Of a DNA stretch of 64,000 bases, positions 57,006 to 64,000 are shown piece after piece. The stretch comes from Acidovorax benzenivorans (GTDB taxonomy: Bacteria; Pseudomonadota; Gammaproteobacteria; Burkholderiales; Burkholderiaceae_C): the NCBI RefSeq assembly GCF_028680575.1, contig NZ_JAPCKI010000006.1, forward strand, positions 1 through 64,000. Direction: 5' to 3'. A model generated the notes under the pieces. It was not told where the DNA came from and did not search any database. It worked only from the letters and a program-made list of their open reading frames with translations. Position 1 is the first letter of the stretch. Each line of letters starts with the position of its first letter. Position numbers and translations under genes: made by a program.

Positions 57006-58343
57006 TCAGAACTCCCGGCGCACGGTGACAGAAAACACCCGGCGCTCATAGTCGGTAATGGGCAGCGTGGATGCATTGCGCGTGAACGACCATTGCGGCG
57101 TAACCCGCCAGCCAGGCGATGGCGTCCAGTTCAGCCCCAGCGCCACCTGGGACTGGCGGTCGGTCCGGGTGACTGCAAAAAACGGGTCTTGCCCGCCATA
57201 GCGCCGGTGCTCCCAGTCCGCACTGGCAAACACAGACCACTGCGGTGCCAGCGGCCACTGCCCCCCTGCACGCAGGCCCCACAACCGGTGCCCCAGCGCG
57301 TCGGCGCCGTTGGCCTGCGCGCGCTCCTGGCCGCCATACACGCCCCCATAGGCCGACGACCCATTGCGAAACAGGTGGGAATACGAGGTGCCCACCACAC
57401 TGCGGCGCACATTGCGCAGCGCCTGCGAGGGGTAACGTACCTCCAGCACCTGCACAAAACTACCCCACTGGCGAAAACCGTCGATGCGATAGATCCACTC
57501 GCCCAGCACACCGTCCATGGTGCGCAGCCGCGTGCCGTCCAGCGCGTAGTAGGAGCCCTGGGCAGACGCAATCAGTTCATGGCGTTCGGCCCGCCAGGCC
57601 AGGCCCAGGGTGCCGTCGAGCGCGGTGTGGTCAAACCGGTCGGCGCCGCCGCCGTAGTGCCGGGCTGCCCCCACTGCAGTGCCCACCACCGACCAGCGCG
57701 CATTGAGCACCGCCCGCCCCCGCAGCCCTGCCTGGGCCACCACATAGTTGCCCGAGGTTGCCAGGGCTTCGGGCAGCAGGGCCCACGCCGGGGTGCCCGG
57801 CACGGGCGACTGCAACTCGCCCACCACGGGTGCGGCGTTGGCATTGGAGTCATGCCCCACACCCAGTTCCACATAGCCTTTGACCGAGGAGCGCCCACCG
57901 GCCTCCAGGCGATCGTACGAATACAGAAACTGATCGAGGGTGTGCCCGGCATCCACCGGAATGAGTGCGGCCTGCACCGATGCAGGCAAGGCCATCACGC
58001 CCCGGCGGTCGCCCGCCGCCTGCAGGGATTGCCCCAGTGCCACCTGGGCCTCCAGGCTGCCGGGTTGCGCGGCAAGCAATCGCTCGCGGGCCAAGATGGC
58101 TCGGGTGTACTGACCGGCGGCGTGGGCTGCGTCGCCCATTGCAGCGTCAAACGCCGGGTCACCCGCGCGCTGAACCTCCTGCGCATCCAGCAAGCGGAAC
58201 GCCTGAAGAGCCTCGCCTTGCTGAACCAGCGCCAGCGCTTGCTGCACGAGGTCATCGGCCCGCGCCGCGGATGACAGACCGCCCCCCCATGCCAGGACCA
58301 TGCACCATGGCAGCACGCGCCGTGACCAAATTCGCAGGTACAT
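57006..58343 (-). CDS. Slam-like outer-membrane protein (DUF560/SlipAM family)
   Basis: A 445-residue protein with a signal peptide, a TPR-like N-terminal domain (about 30-135; ALALVQQGEALQAFRLLDAQ and RLLAAQPGSLEAQVALGQSL) and a beta-barrel of about 300 residues (YVELGVGHDSNANAAP to the C-terminal VFSVTVRREF ending in Phe). That layout is the surface-lipoprotein assembly modifier pattern. Slam proteins move lipoproteins to the cell surface. Its neighbour is the FecR-domain protein. Confidence 0.75.
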   Translation of the reverse strand: MYLRIWSRRVLPWCMVLAWGGGLSSAARADDLVQQALALVQQGEALQAFRLLDAQEVQRAGDPAFDAAMGDAAHAAGQYTRAILARERLLAAQPGSLEAQVALGQSLQAAGDRRGVMALPASVQAALIPVDAGHTLDQFLYSYDRLEAGGRSSVKGYVELGVGHDSNANAAPVVGELQSPVPGTPAWALLPEALATSGNYVVAQAGLRGRAVLNARWSVVGTAVGAARHYGGGADRFDHTALDGTLGLAWRAERHELIASAQGSYYALDGTRLRTMDGVLGEWIYRIDGFRQWGSFVQVLEVRYPSQALRNVRRSVVGTSYSHLFRNGSSAYGGVYGGQERAQANGADALGHRLWGLRAGGQWPLAPQWSVFASADWEHRRYGGQDPFFAVTRTDRQSQVALGLNWTPSPGWRVTPQWSFTRNASTLPITDYERRVFSVTVRREF

Positions 58344-58394
58344 GAATGCCCCCTCCTCGGAACCCGCTGGCGGGTGGGGGCAATTTACACCTGT

Positions 58395-59585
58395 TTACCT
58401 TTTTTGGGGGAGTTCTGCGGGGTGGTTTTCGCCCATGCGCCAAGCCATCCGAGCCCCGGCACCCACCGCGCCACCCACCACCCAGAAAAGCCCCCCCACG
58501 CCAATCACGGCACCGGCAGAGCCAAACAACATGGGCATGAGCACGCTGGACGCGTTGATGGCCATGAGCCGCAGGCCCAGCGCCTCGCCATGGCGGGCGG
58601 GCGGTGTGATCTGGTGCAGCAGGCTCATGACCATGGGCTGCACAGAACCCAGCGCAAAACCCAGCAGCACCGAACACACACCCATCGCCAACGCGCTGTG
58701 CAACAGCGGATAGACGCCAAACAGCACGGCCGTAGCCACCATGGCGCCGGCCACCACCACCCGCTCGCTCAGCCGCTCCGCCACGATGGGCATCAGCACC
58801 CGGATGACGGCAGCGGCAATGGCAAAGGCCCCCAGGATGGAGCCGATGACCGACGCCGACAGGCCCCGCTCATGCCCCAGCAGCGGCACCACAAAGGTAT
58901 GCACGTCCCAGCACGAGGACAAGATCCAGTTGACCAGCAACAGCCGGCGAAACGGCGGCTCGTTCATCAAATCCCACGCGCGCTGCGGGGGACCGCCTGC
59001 GGCGGCGATCACCGGGGGCAGCTCCACCGTGTCGCGCACCCAGAACCAGGTGAGCAGCGGCAGCACGGCCATCAGGGCGAAGGCGGCGCGGTAGCCTTCG
59101 GTGCTGCCCGCCGCACTGCCCGCGTTGTCGATCATCAGCCCGGCACAGAACGGCCCGATGAAGTTGGACACCGCTGGCCCGATGGCCAGCCAGCTGAACA
59201 CTTGCTTGAGTTGCGTGGCGTCGTGCGCCGCGCGGCCCACGTGGCGCTGCAGCGCAATGGTGGCGACCCCGGTGGCGCCCCCCGTCATCAACGCGGCCAC
59301 ACACAACACCGGAAAGACCGGGAACACCAGCGCCAGCGCGGCCCCCACCGACGCCACGGCCACCGCATAGCCCACCGGGCGCTTGAGGCCGTGGCGGTCG
59401 GCGTAGCGCCCTGCGGGCAAGGCCAAAAACACCTGCGTGAGTGCAAACAGCGCCAGCAGCACCCCCACGGCCGCAGCACTGTGGCCCTCGCGCAGCGCCA
59501 GCAGCGGTGCCGCCAGGCGCATGCCCGCCATGCAGGCATGCACGCAGATCTGGCCCGCAATCAACCGCGCCAGTGCCCAGTTCAC
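58395..59585 (-). CDS. Major facilitator superfamily transporter
   Basis: A 396-residue, 12-helix MFS protein; the loop PAGRYADRHGLKRPVGYAVA between helices 2 and 3 is the MFS signature (RxADRxGxKR). Likely a drug or metabolite exporter; substrate unknown. It overlaps rmuC by 4 bp. Confidence 0.9.
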   Translation of the reverse strand: MNWALARLIAGQICVHACMAGMRLAAPLLALREGHSAAAVGVLLALFALTQVFLALPAGRYADRHGLKRPVGYAVAVASVGAALALVFPVFPVLCVAALMTGGATGVATIALQRHVGRAAHDATQLKQVFSWLAIGPAVSNFIGPFCAGLMIDNAGSAAGSTEGYRAAFALMAVLPLLTWFWVRDTVELPPVIAAAGGPPQRAWDLMNEPPFRRLLLVNWILSSCWDVHTFVVPLLGHERGLSASVIGSILGAFAIAAAVIRVLMPIVAERLSERVVVAGAMVATAVLFGVYPLLHSALAMGVCSVLLGFALGSVQPMVMSLLHQITPPARHGEALGLRLMAINASSVLMPMLFGSAGAVIGVGGLFWVVGGAVGAGARMAWRMGENHPAELPQKR

Positions 59586-61129
59586 AGAGAATCGTCCTCC
59601 GCATCCAGCCCCGGCAGCGCAGCCGTGTGGGCCCCTACCAGCGGCACGGCGGTATCGGGCGCGGGCAGGTCCTGCACATCGCGCAGCTTGCGCTGGATGG
59701 CGCGGGTGCGCACACCCACCTCGTCAAACTTTTTGGCGGCGGCGTCGATGGATTTTTTGGTGGCCTCGACCACGTCACCAAACTTGGCGAACTCGGTCTT
59801 GACCATGCCCAAGAGGCTCCACACCTCGGACGAGCGTCTTTCGATCGCCAGCGTCTTGAAGCCCATCTGCAAGCTGTTGAGCATGGCGGCCAGGTTGGCC
59901 GGGCCGGTGATCATCACGCGGCATTCGTTCTGCACCGCTTCGACCAGACCAGGGCGGCGCATGACTTCGGCAAACAGGCCTTCGGTGGGCAGGTAGAGCA
60001 CGGCAAAGTCGGTGGTGTGCGGGGGCGAGACGTACTTGGCGAAGATCTTCTTGGCTTCGAGCCGGATCGACGTTTCAAACGCATTGCCTGCAGACAGGAT
60101 GGCGGCCTTGTCGGCCGCGTCCTGCGCGTCCATCAGGCGCTGGTATTGCTCGACCGGGTACTTGGAGTCGATGGGCAGCCACACCGGGTGCTCGTCGCTC
60201 TTGCCCGGCAGGCGGATCGCAAATTCGACCAACCCATCGCTACCCGGCACGGTCTTGACGTTGCGCGCGAACTGCTCGGGCGTGAGCACGTTGTCAATGA
60301 TGGCGCCCAGTTGCATTTCGCCCCAGGTGCCGCGCGACTTCACGTTGGTCATCACGCGCTTGAGGTCGCCCACGCTGCCCGCCAGGGTCTGCATCTCGCC
60401 CAGGCCCTTGTGCACTTGCTCGAGCCGGTCGCTCACCAGCTTGAACGACTCGCCCAGGCGCTGCTCCAGCGTGGCGTGGAGTTTTTCGTCCACCGTGCGG
60501 CGCATTTCTTCGAGCTTGGTGGCGTTGTCGGCCTGGATGGCGGCCAGGCGTTCATTGAGCGCGGTGCGCAGTTGTTCGGCGTTGTGCTGGCTGCCCTGCA
60601 CCAGCCCGGTGAGCTGCTGCGACACCGCATCTTGCAGCACCGCAAACTGGTTCTTGATCTGAAAGCTGTTGGCCTCCAGCTGATCCTTGAGCGCCTGCGA
60701 CATCACCCCCAGCTGCGACTGGGTGTCGCTCTTGAGCGAATCGAGCGTGAGGCGGGTGGCGGCGTCCAGGGCCGTGAGGCGCTGCTCCAGCCGCGCCTCA
60801 AACACGCCAAAGGCGGCCAGCAGCTCGGCACGGCCGTTGCGCGATTCGGCCACCGCTTGTGTCAAGCGCTCGTCGACCGCGTGGCGCAGCCCCTCCAGCG
60901 TGGTCTGCGTGGTTTGCGTGAAAGCACGCAGCTGCTGGCCCATGCCGTCCAGCGCGCCATCGTTCTTGGCCACGGCCAGTTGGATGGCCTGGGTGGTGCG
61001 CTCCAGCGCCTGCAGGCGGGCCAGCCATTCGGGCGGCAAATCCACACGGGGGCGGCGCAGCGCCAGCAGCGCGAGCGCGATGAACACCAGGGCCAGTGCG
61101 GCCAGCAGAACGAGGGTATCGGTAGTCAA
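59582..61129 (-). CDS. rmuC: DNA recombination protein RmuC
   Basis: A 515-residue protein: N-terminal membrane helix (LVLLAALALVFIALALLALR), long coiled coil (about 40-220) and RmuC core with TNVKSRGTWGEMQLGAIIDN, VWLPIDSKYPVEQYQRLMDA and IKTLAIERRSSE-like (GFKTLAIERRSSEVWSLLGM). In E. coli it limits DNA rearrangement and resembles a restriction-type nuclease fold. It overlaps the MFS gene. Confidence 0.96.
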   Translation of the reverse strand: MTTDTLVLLAALALVFIALALLALRRPRVDLPPEWLARLQALERTTQAIQLAVAKNDGALDGMGQQLRAFTQTTQTTLEGLRHAVDERLTQAVAESRNGRAELLAAFGVFEARLEQRLTALDAATRLTLDSLKSDTQSQLGVMSQALKDQLEANSFQIKNQFAVLQDAVSQQLTGLVQGSQHNAEQLRTALNERLAAIQADNATKLEEMRRTVDEKLHATLEQRLGESFKLVSDRLEQVHKGLGEMQTLAGSVGDLKRVMTNVKSRGTWGEMQLGAIIDNVLTPEQFARNVKTVPGSDGLVEFAIRLPGKSDEHPVWLPIDSKYPVEQYQRLMDAQDAADKAAILSAGNAFETSIRLEAKKIFAKYVSPPHTTDFAVLYLPTEGLFAEVMRRPGLVEAVQNECRVMITGPANLAAMLNSLQMGFKTLAIERRSSEVWSLLGMVKTEFAKFGDVVEATKKSIDAAAKKFDEVGVRTRAIQRKLRDVQDLPAPDTAVPLVGAHTAALPGLDAEDDSL

Positions 61130-61142
61130 GGCCGGTTTACTA

Positions 61143-61195
61143 TATTTTCGATAGCTGCTAGCGCTTATCCATCAAGCGTCAGCGGCCTATTTCAC
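61143..61195. repeat. Comamonadaceae stem-loop repeat, copy 7 (upstream of rmuC)
   Basis: TTTTCGATAGCTGCTAGCGC, TTATCCATCAAGCGTCAGCG and GCCTATTTCACT; the stem is imperfect (8 of 10). It begins 14 bp past the rmuC start. Confidence 0.65.
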
Positions 61196-61211
61196 TAAAA
61201 AATGGGCAGCG

Positions 61212-62204
61212 TTACTGTGCGCGCAGGCCGGGCACGGGCTGATTCACCGGAGTGAGGGGGCCACGCCCGCCCAAGAAGGCGATCAGGTTGTCTGCCGCCA
61301 GATTGGCCATGGCCCTGCGCGTAGGCACCGTGGCGCTGGCGATGTGGGGCGTGAGCACCACGTTGGGCACGGTGAGCAGATCGGGGTGCACGCTGGGCTC
61401 GCCTTCAAACACATCCAGGCCCGCCGCTGCAATGCGCCCTTCGCGCAGCGCAACGGCCAGCGCTGCGTCGTCCACAATGCCGCCGCGCGCAATGTTGATG
61501 AGCGTGGCCATGGGCTGCATCAGCGCCAGCTCGGCCGCGCCGATGGTGTGGTGCGATGCCGCGCTGTACGGCACCACCAGCACCACATGGTCGGCTGTGC
61601 GCAGCAACTCGTCTTTGCCCACATAGGTGGCCTTGCATTCGGCCTCCAGCTCGGCCGACAGGCGCGAGCGGTTGTGGTAGACCACCTTCATGCCAAAGCC
61701 ATGCGCGCCGCGCTTGGCAATGCCCTGCCCGATGCGGCCCATGCCGATGATGCCCAGCGTGCTGCCGTGGATGTCGCTGCCCGCAAACATGTCGTAGCTC
61801 CACTTGGTCCACTTCCCGGCGCGCAGGTAATGCTCGCTCTCGGTCATGCGGCGGGCCGTGGCCATCAAGAGCGCAAAGCCGAAGTCGGCCGTGGTCTCGG
61901 TCAGCACATCGGGCGTGTTGGTGCCCTGCACGCCCGCAGCGGTCATGGCGTCCACGTCAAAGTTGTTGTAGCCCACGGCCATGTTGGCGCAGATTTTGAG
62001 GCGTGGGGCGGCGGCCAGCAAAGCAGCGTCGATACGCTGGCTGCCGGTGGTCAGCACGCCGTCTTTGTCGACGAGGCGCTCGGCCAGCTCGGCGGGCGTC
62101 CAGATCACGTCGTCAGGGTTGTCTTCCACATCGAAATATTGGCGCAGGCGGTCCACGATGTCAGGAAAGATCGCGCGGGCGACCAGGATGCGGGGTTTGC
62201 TCAT
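61212..62204 (-). CDS. D-2-hydroxyacid dehydrogenase (glyoxylate/hydroxypyruvate or 2-ketogluconate reductase)
   Basis: A 330-residue enzyme with the NAD motif LGIIGMGRIGQGIAKRGAHG, catalytic Arg in INIARGGIVDDAALAVAL, Glu in GLDVFEGEPSVHPDL and His in LTPHIASATVPTRRAM. It reduces a 2-keto acid to the D-hydroxy acid. The start at MSKPRILVARA (62204) fits the fold; longer readings do not. It lies 17 bp downstream of the antiporter gene. Confidence 0.92.
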   Translation of the reverse strand: MSKPRILVARAIFPDIVDRLRQYFDVEDNPDDVIWTPAELAERLVDKDGVLTTGSQRIDAALLAAAPRLKICANMAVGYNNFDVDAMTAAGVQGTNTPDVLTETTADFGFALLMATARRMTESEHYLRAGKWTKWSYDMFAGSDIHGSTLGIIGMGRIGQGIAKRGAHGFGMKVVYHNRSRLSAELEAECKATYVGKDELLRTADHVVLVVPYSAASHHTIGAAELALMQPMATLINIARGGIVDDAALAVALREGRIAAAGLDVFEGEPSVHPDLLTVPNVVLTPHIASATVPTRRAMANLAADNLIAFLGGRGPLTPVNQPVPGLRAQ

Positions 62205-62221
62205 AGCGCTCAAAACTCCTG

Positions 62222-63634
62222 TCAGCGAAACCAGATGAAAGTCATGACGACAAACAGCGGCACCAGGATGCCACCCGACCACAGCATGTAGCCAAAGAAA
62301 CTGGGCATCTTCACGCCACGGTCTTCGGCAATGGCCTTGACCATCATGTTGGGGGCGTTGCCGATGTAGCTGTTGGCACCCATGAACACAGAGCCCGCCG
62401 AGATGGCCGCCAGTGTGGGCGCCAGTGTGGTCATGAGTACGGCGGGGTCGCCACCAGCCGTGTTGAAAAACACCAGATAGGTGGGAGCGTTGTCCAGGAA
62501 GGAACTGAGCAACCCAGAGGCCCAGAAGTACATGGCCGGGTCGGGTGCGCCATCAGGCCGCGTGACGGCCGCCACCACGGCGCCAAAGGGGCCGTTGACA
62601 CCGGCCTTCAACATGGCGATGACGGGGATGATGGTGAGGAAGATGCCCGCAAACAGTTTGGCCACCTCCTGCATGGGGCCCCAGCTGAACTGGTTGTCCT
62701 CATGCACCTTTTTCGGCGTGAGGCGCAGCGACACCAGCGCCACCAGGATCAGGCCCACGTCCCGCACGATACCGGGCAAGCCCACTTCGGCCCCGGCAAT
62801 GGTGAACGACACGGAGGACTTCCACAGGCCACTGAGCAGCACCAGTACCACCACCACACCCAGCAGGGCAAAGTTGGCCTTGCCGTCAAAACCGACGGCT
62901 CGGGTGTCGGGCGTCGGGTCGGCCTTGAGCACCTCTTCACGGCGGTGGTAGTACCAAGAGTCCATCACGAAAAAGATGGCCAGCAGCGCGCCTACCAAGA
63001 ACAGGGTCTCGGGGAAGATGTGGCTCACCGTCCAGAAGAAGTCCACCCCCTTCAAGAAGCCCAGGAACAGCGGCGGGTCACCCAAGGGAGTGAGCGAGCC
63101 CCCGGCGTTGGACACGATGAAGATGAAGAACACCACCACGTGCGCCGTGTGCTTGCGGTTGTCGTTGGCGCGGATCAGAGGACGGATGAGCAGCATCGAC
63201 GCACCCGTGGTGCCCATGACGCTGGCGAGCACCGCACCAATGGCCAGAATGGCGGTGTTGAGCGCCGGGCTGCCGTGCAGGTTGCCCCGGATGTAGATAC
63301 CCCCCGCCACGGTGAACAGCGCGGTGAGCAGGATGACGAAGGGAATGTATTCGGCCACCAGCGCGTGCACAAAACTCGCGCCCGCAGCGCCCGGACCAAA
63401 CACCACCGCAAACGGCAGCAAAAAGGCCAGTGCCCAGCCTGCAGCCACCTTGCCAAAGTGGTGGTGCCAGAAGATAGGCGCCAGCAGCGGCATGAGCGCA
63501 ATCGACAGCAGGATGCCCGCAAAGGGCACGCCCCACAACACAGACAGCGCACTGCCATCGATATCGGCCGCCAGGGCCAGGCCCGGCAACGCCGCCAGTA
63601 GGCCGGCAACCGCCAACCCGCGCGAGAGTTTCAT
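62222..63634 (-). CDS. NhaD-type sodium/proton antiporter (ion transporter superfamily)
   Basis: A 470-residue membrane protein of about 12 helices with a signal-like first segment (LSRGLAVAGLLAALPGLALA). FFIFIVSNAGGSLTPLGDPP and SGLLSSFLDNAPTYLVFFNT with DNAPT are typical of NhaD/ArsB-CitM relatives. I infer Na+ or Li+ export; a citrate- or anion-type substrate cannot be excluded. Confidence 0.85.
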   Translation of the reverse strand: MKLSRGLAVAGLLAALPGLALAADIDGSALSVLWGVPFAGILLSIALMPLLAPIFWHHHFGKVAAGWALAFLLPFAVVFGPGAAGASFVHALVAEYIPFVILLTALFTVAGGIYIRGNLHGSPALNTAILAIGAVLASVMGTTGASMLLIRPLIRANDNRKHTAHVVVFFIFIVSNAGGSLTPLGDPPLFLGFLKGVDFFWTVSHIFPETLFLVGALLAIFFVMDSWYYHRREEVLKADPTPDTRAVGFDGKANFALLGVVVVLVLLSGLWKSSVSFTIAGAEVGLPGIVRDVGLILVALVSLRLTPKKVHEDNQFSWGPMQEVAKLFAGIFLTIIPVIAMLKAGVNGPFGAVVAAVTRPDGAPDPAMYFWASGLLSSFLDNAPTYLVFFNTAGGDPAVLMTTLAPTLAAISAGSVFMGANSYIGNAPNMMVKAIAEDRGVKMPSFFGYMLWSGGILVPLFVVMTFIWFR

Positions 63635-63665
63635 GATTCTTGTCTCCGTCTCATTGTCAAAAACA

Positions 63666-63693
63666 GGGGGGCGCAGGGCGATGGCCCCTGCGC
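63666..63693 (-). terminator. Terminator after pncB
   Basis: An 8-bp stem GCGCAGGG/CCCTGCGC followed on the minus strand by CCCCCCTGTTTTTG. Confidence 0.8.
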
Positions 63694-63700
63694 AGCGCGG

Positions 63701-64000
63701 TCACACCGGCGAAGGAATGTCGAAGACCTGGCGCAGGTAGGCCAGGTATTTTTCGTCATCGCACATGCCCTTGCCGGGCGTATCGGACAGCTTGGCCACT
63801 GGCTGGTCGTTGCAGCGCGTCATCTTGATGACCACCTGCAGCGGTTCGTGCACGGGCGGGCTGCCCAGGTCGTTGGTCAGGTTGGTACCAATGCCAAACG
63901 CCAGCTGGCAGCGGCCACGGAACTGCTGGTACAGCTCGATGGTGCGCGGCACGGTGAGCGCATCGCTGAAGATCAGCGTCTTGGTCAGCGGGTCCACCCG
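63701..64000 (-). CDS. pncB: Nicotinate phosphoribosyltransferase, 3' part
   Basis: The last 100 residues of PncB run in from beyond the window: [32 protein letters not shown] (phosphoribose-binding loop) and [20 protein letters not shown], ending DIPSPV. It joins nicotinate and PRPP with ATP help to form NaMN in NAD salvage. The 5' part is not seen. Confidence 0.95.
   Translation of the reverse strand, partial: RVDPLTKTLIFSDALTVPRTIELYQQFRGRCQLAFGIGTNLTNDLGSPPVHEPLQVVIKMTRCNDQPVAKLSDTPGKGMCDDEKYLAYLRQVFDIPSPV

Overview
The window looks like the chromosome of a GC-rich betaproteobacterium of the family Comamonadaceae, most probably Acidovorax or a close relative. Three things point there: the order gyrA-serC-pheA-tyrA-aroA/cmk-rpsA-ihfB-lapA-lapB, a tmRNA whose tag reads ANDERFALAA, and many copies of a short intergenic stem-loop repeat that I know from Comamonadaceae genomes. 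This is recognition by eye; no database search was possible.

Bases 1 to about 17,150 are mobile or accessory DNA ending at the 3' end of ssrA. The left edge is the last 126 nt of a group II intron (domains V and VI). Next is a leftward maintenance module of the kind carried by integrative conjugative elements (DUF736, a FlK-like thioesterase, a long ParB, DUF932). It is bracketed by two diverged copies of a GC-rich structured repeat and a long perfect hairpin. From about 6.3 to 16.9 kb comes a leftward series of accessory genes: a winged-helix-like protein, a NYN/OST-HTH protein, a frameshifted remnant, a DUF4365 nuclease-like protein, an IS1111-type insertion sequence, a HEPN-like pseudogene, a two-gene cassette with a zinc-phospholipase-C-like membrane protein, and a P4-type tyrosine integrase. 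The integrase lies just beyond the ssrA 3' end, the classical attachment site, and its promoter carries five copies of a GGGGGAACA motif.

Bases 17,150 to 38,930 are core chromosome. gph, ubiG and ompA read leftward. gyrA, serC, pheA, tyrA and a fused aroA-cmk (aromatic amino acid and CMP kinase functions), rpsA, ihfB, lapA, lapB and a ComEA-like gene read rightward. They are followed by a complete Mrp-type cation/proton antiporter operon (mrpA with fused B domain, then C to G).

Bases 38,985 to 54,353 look like a nutrient-scavenging locus: a fused 5-oxoprolinase, an oligopeptide-type ABC transporter with a two-domain ATPase, an M14-like peptidase and a TRAP transporter. Two paralogous winged-helix regulators each sit divergently beside one transporter. 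The two divergent regions share a tandem 11-bp operator-like repeat and a sigma-54-like -24/-12 motif. I infer joint control of uptake and hydrolysis of gamma-glutamyl or pyroglutamyl compounds; the substrate is not proven.

Bases 54,520 to 64,000 hold crcB, a LOG-family protein, a FecR-domain protein next to a Slam-like outer-membrane barrel, an MFS transporter, rmuC, a 2-hydroxyacid dehydrogenase, a NhaD-type antiporter and the 3' part of pncB, which runs off the window.
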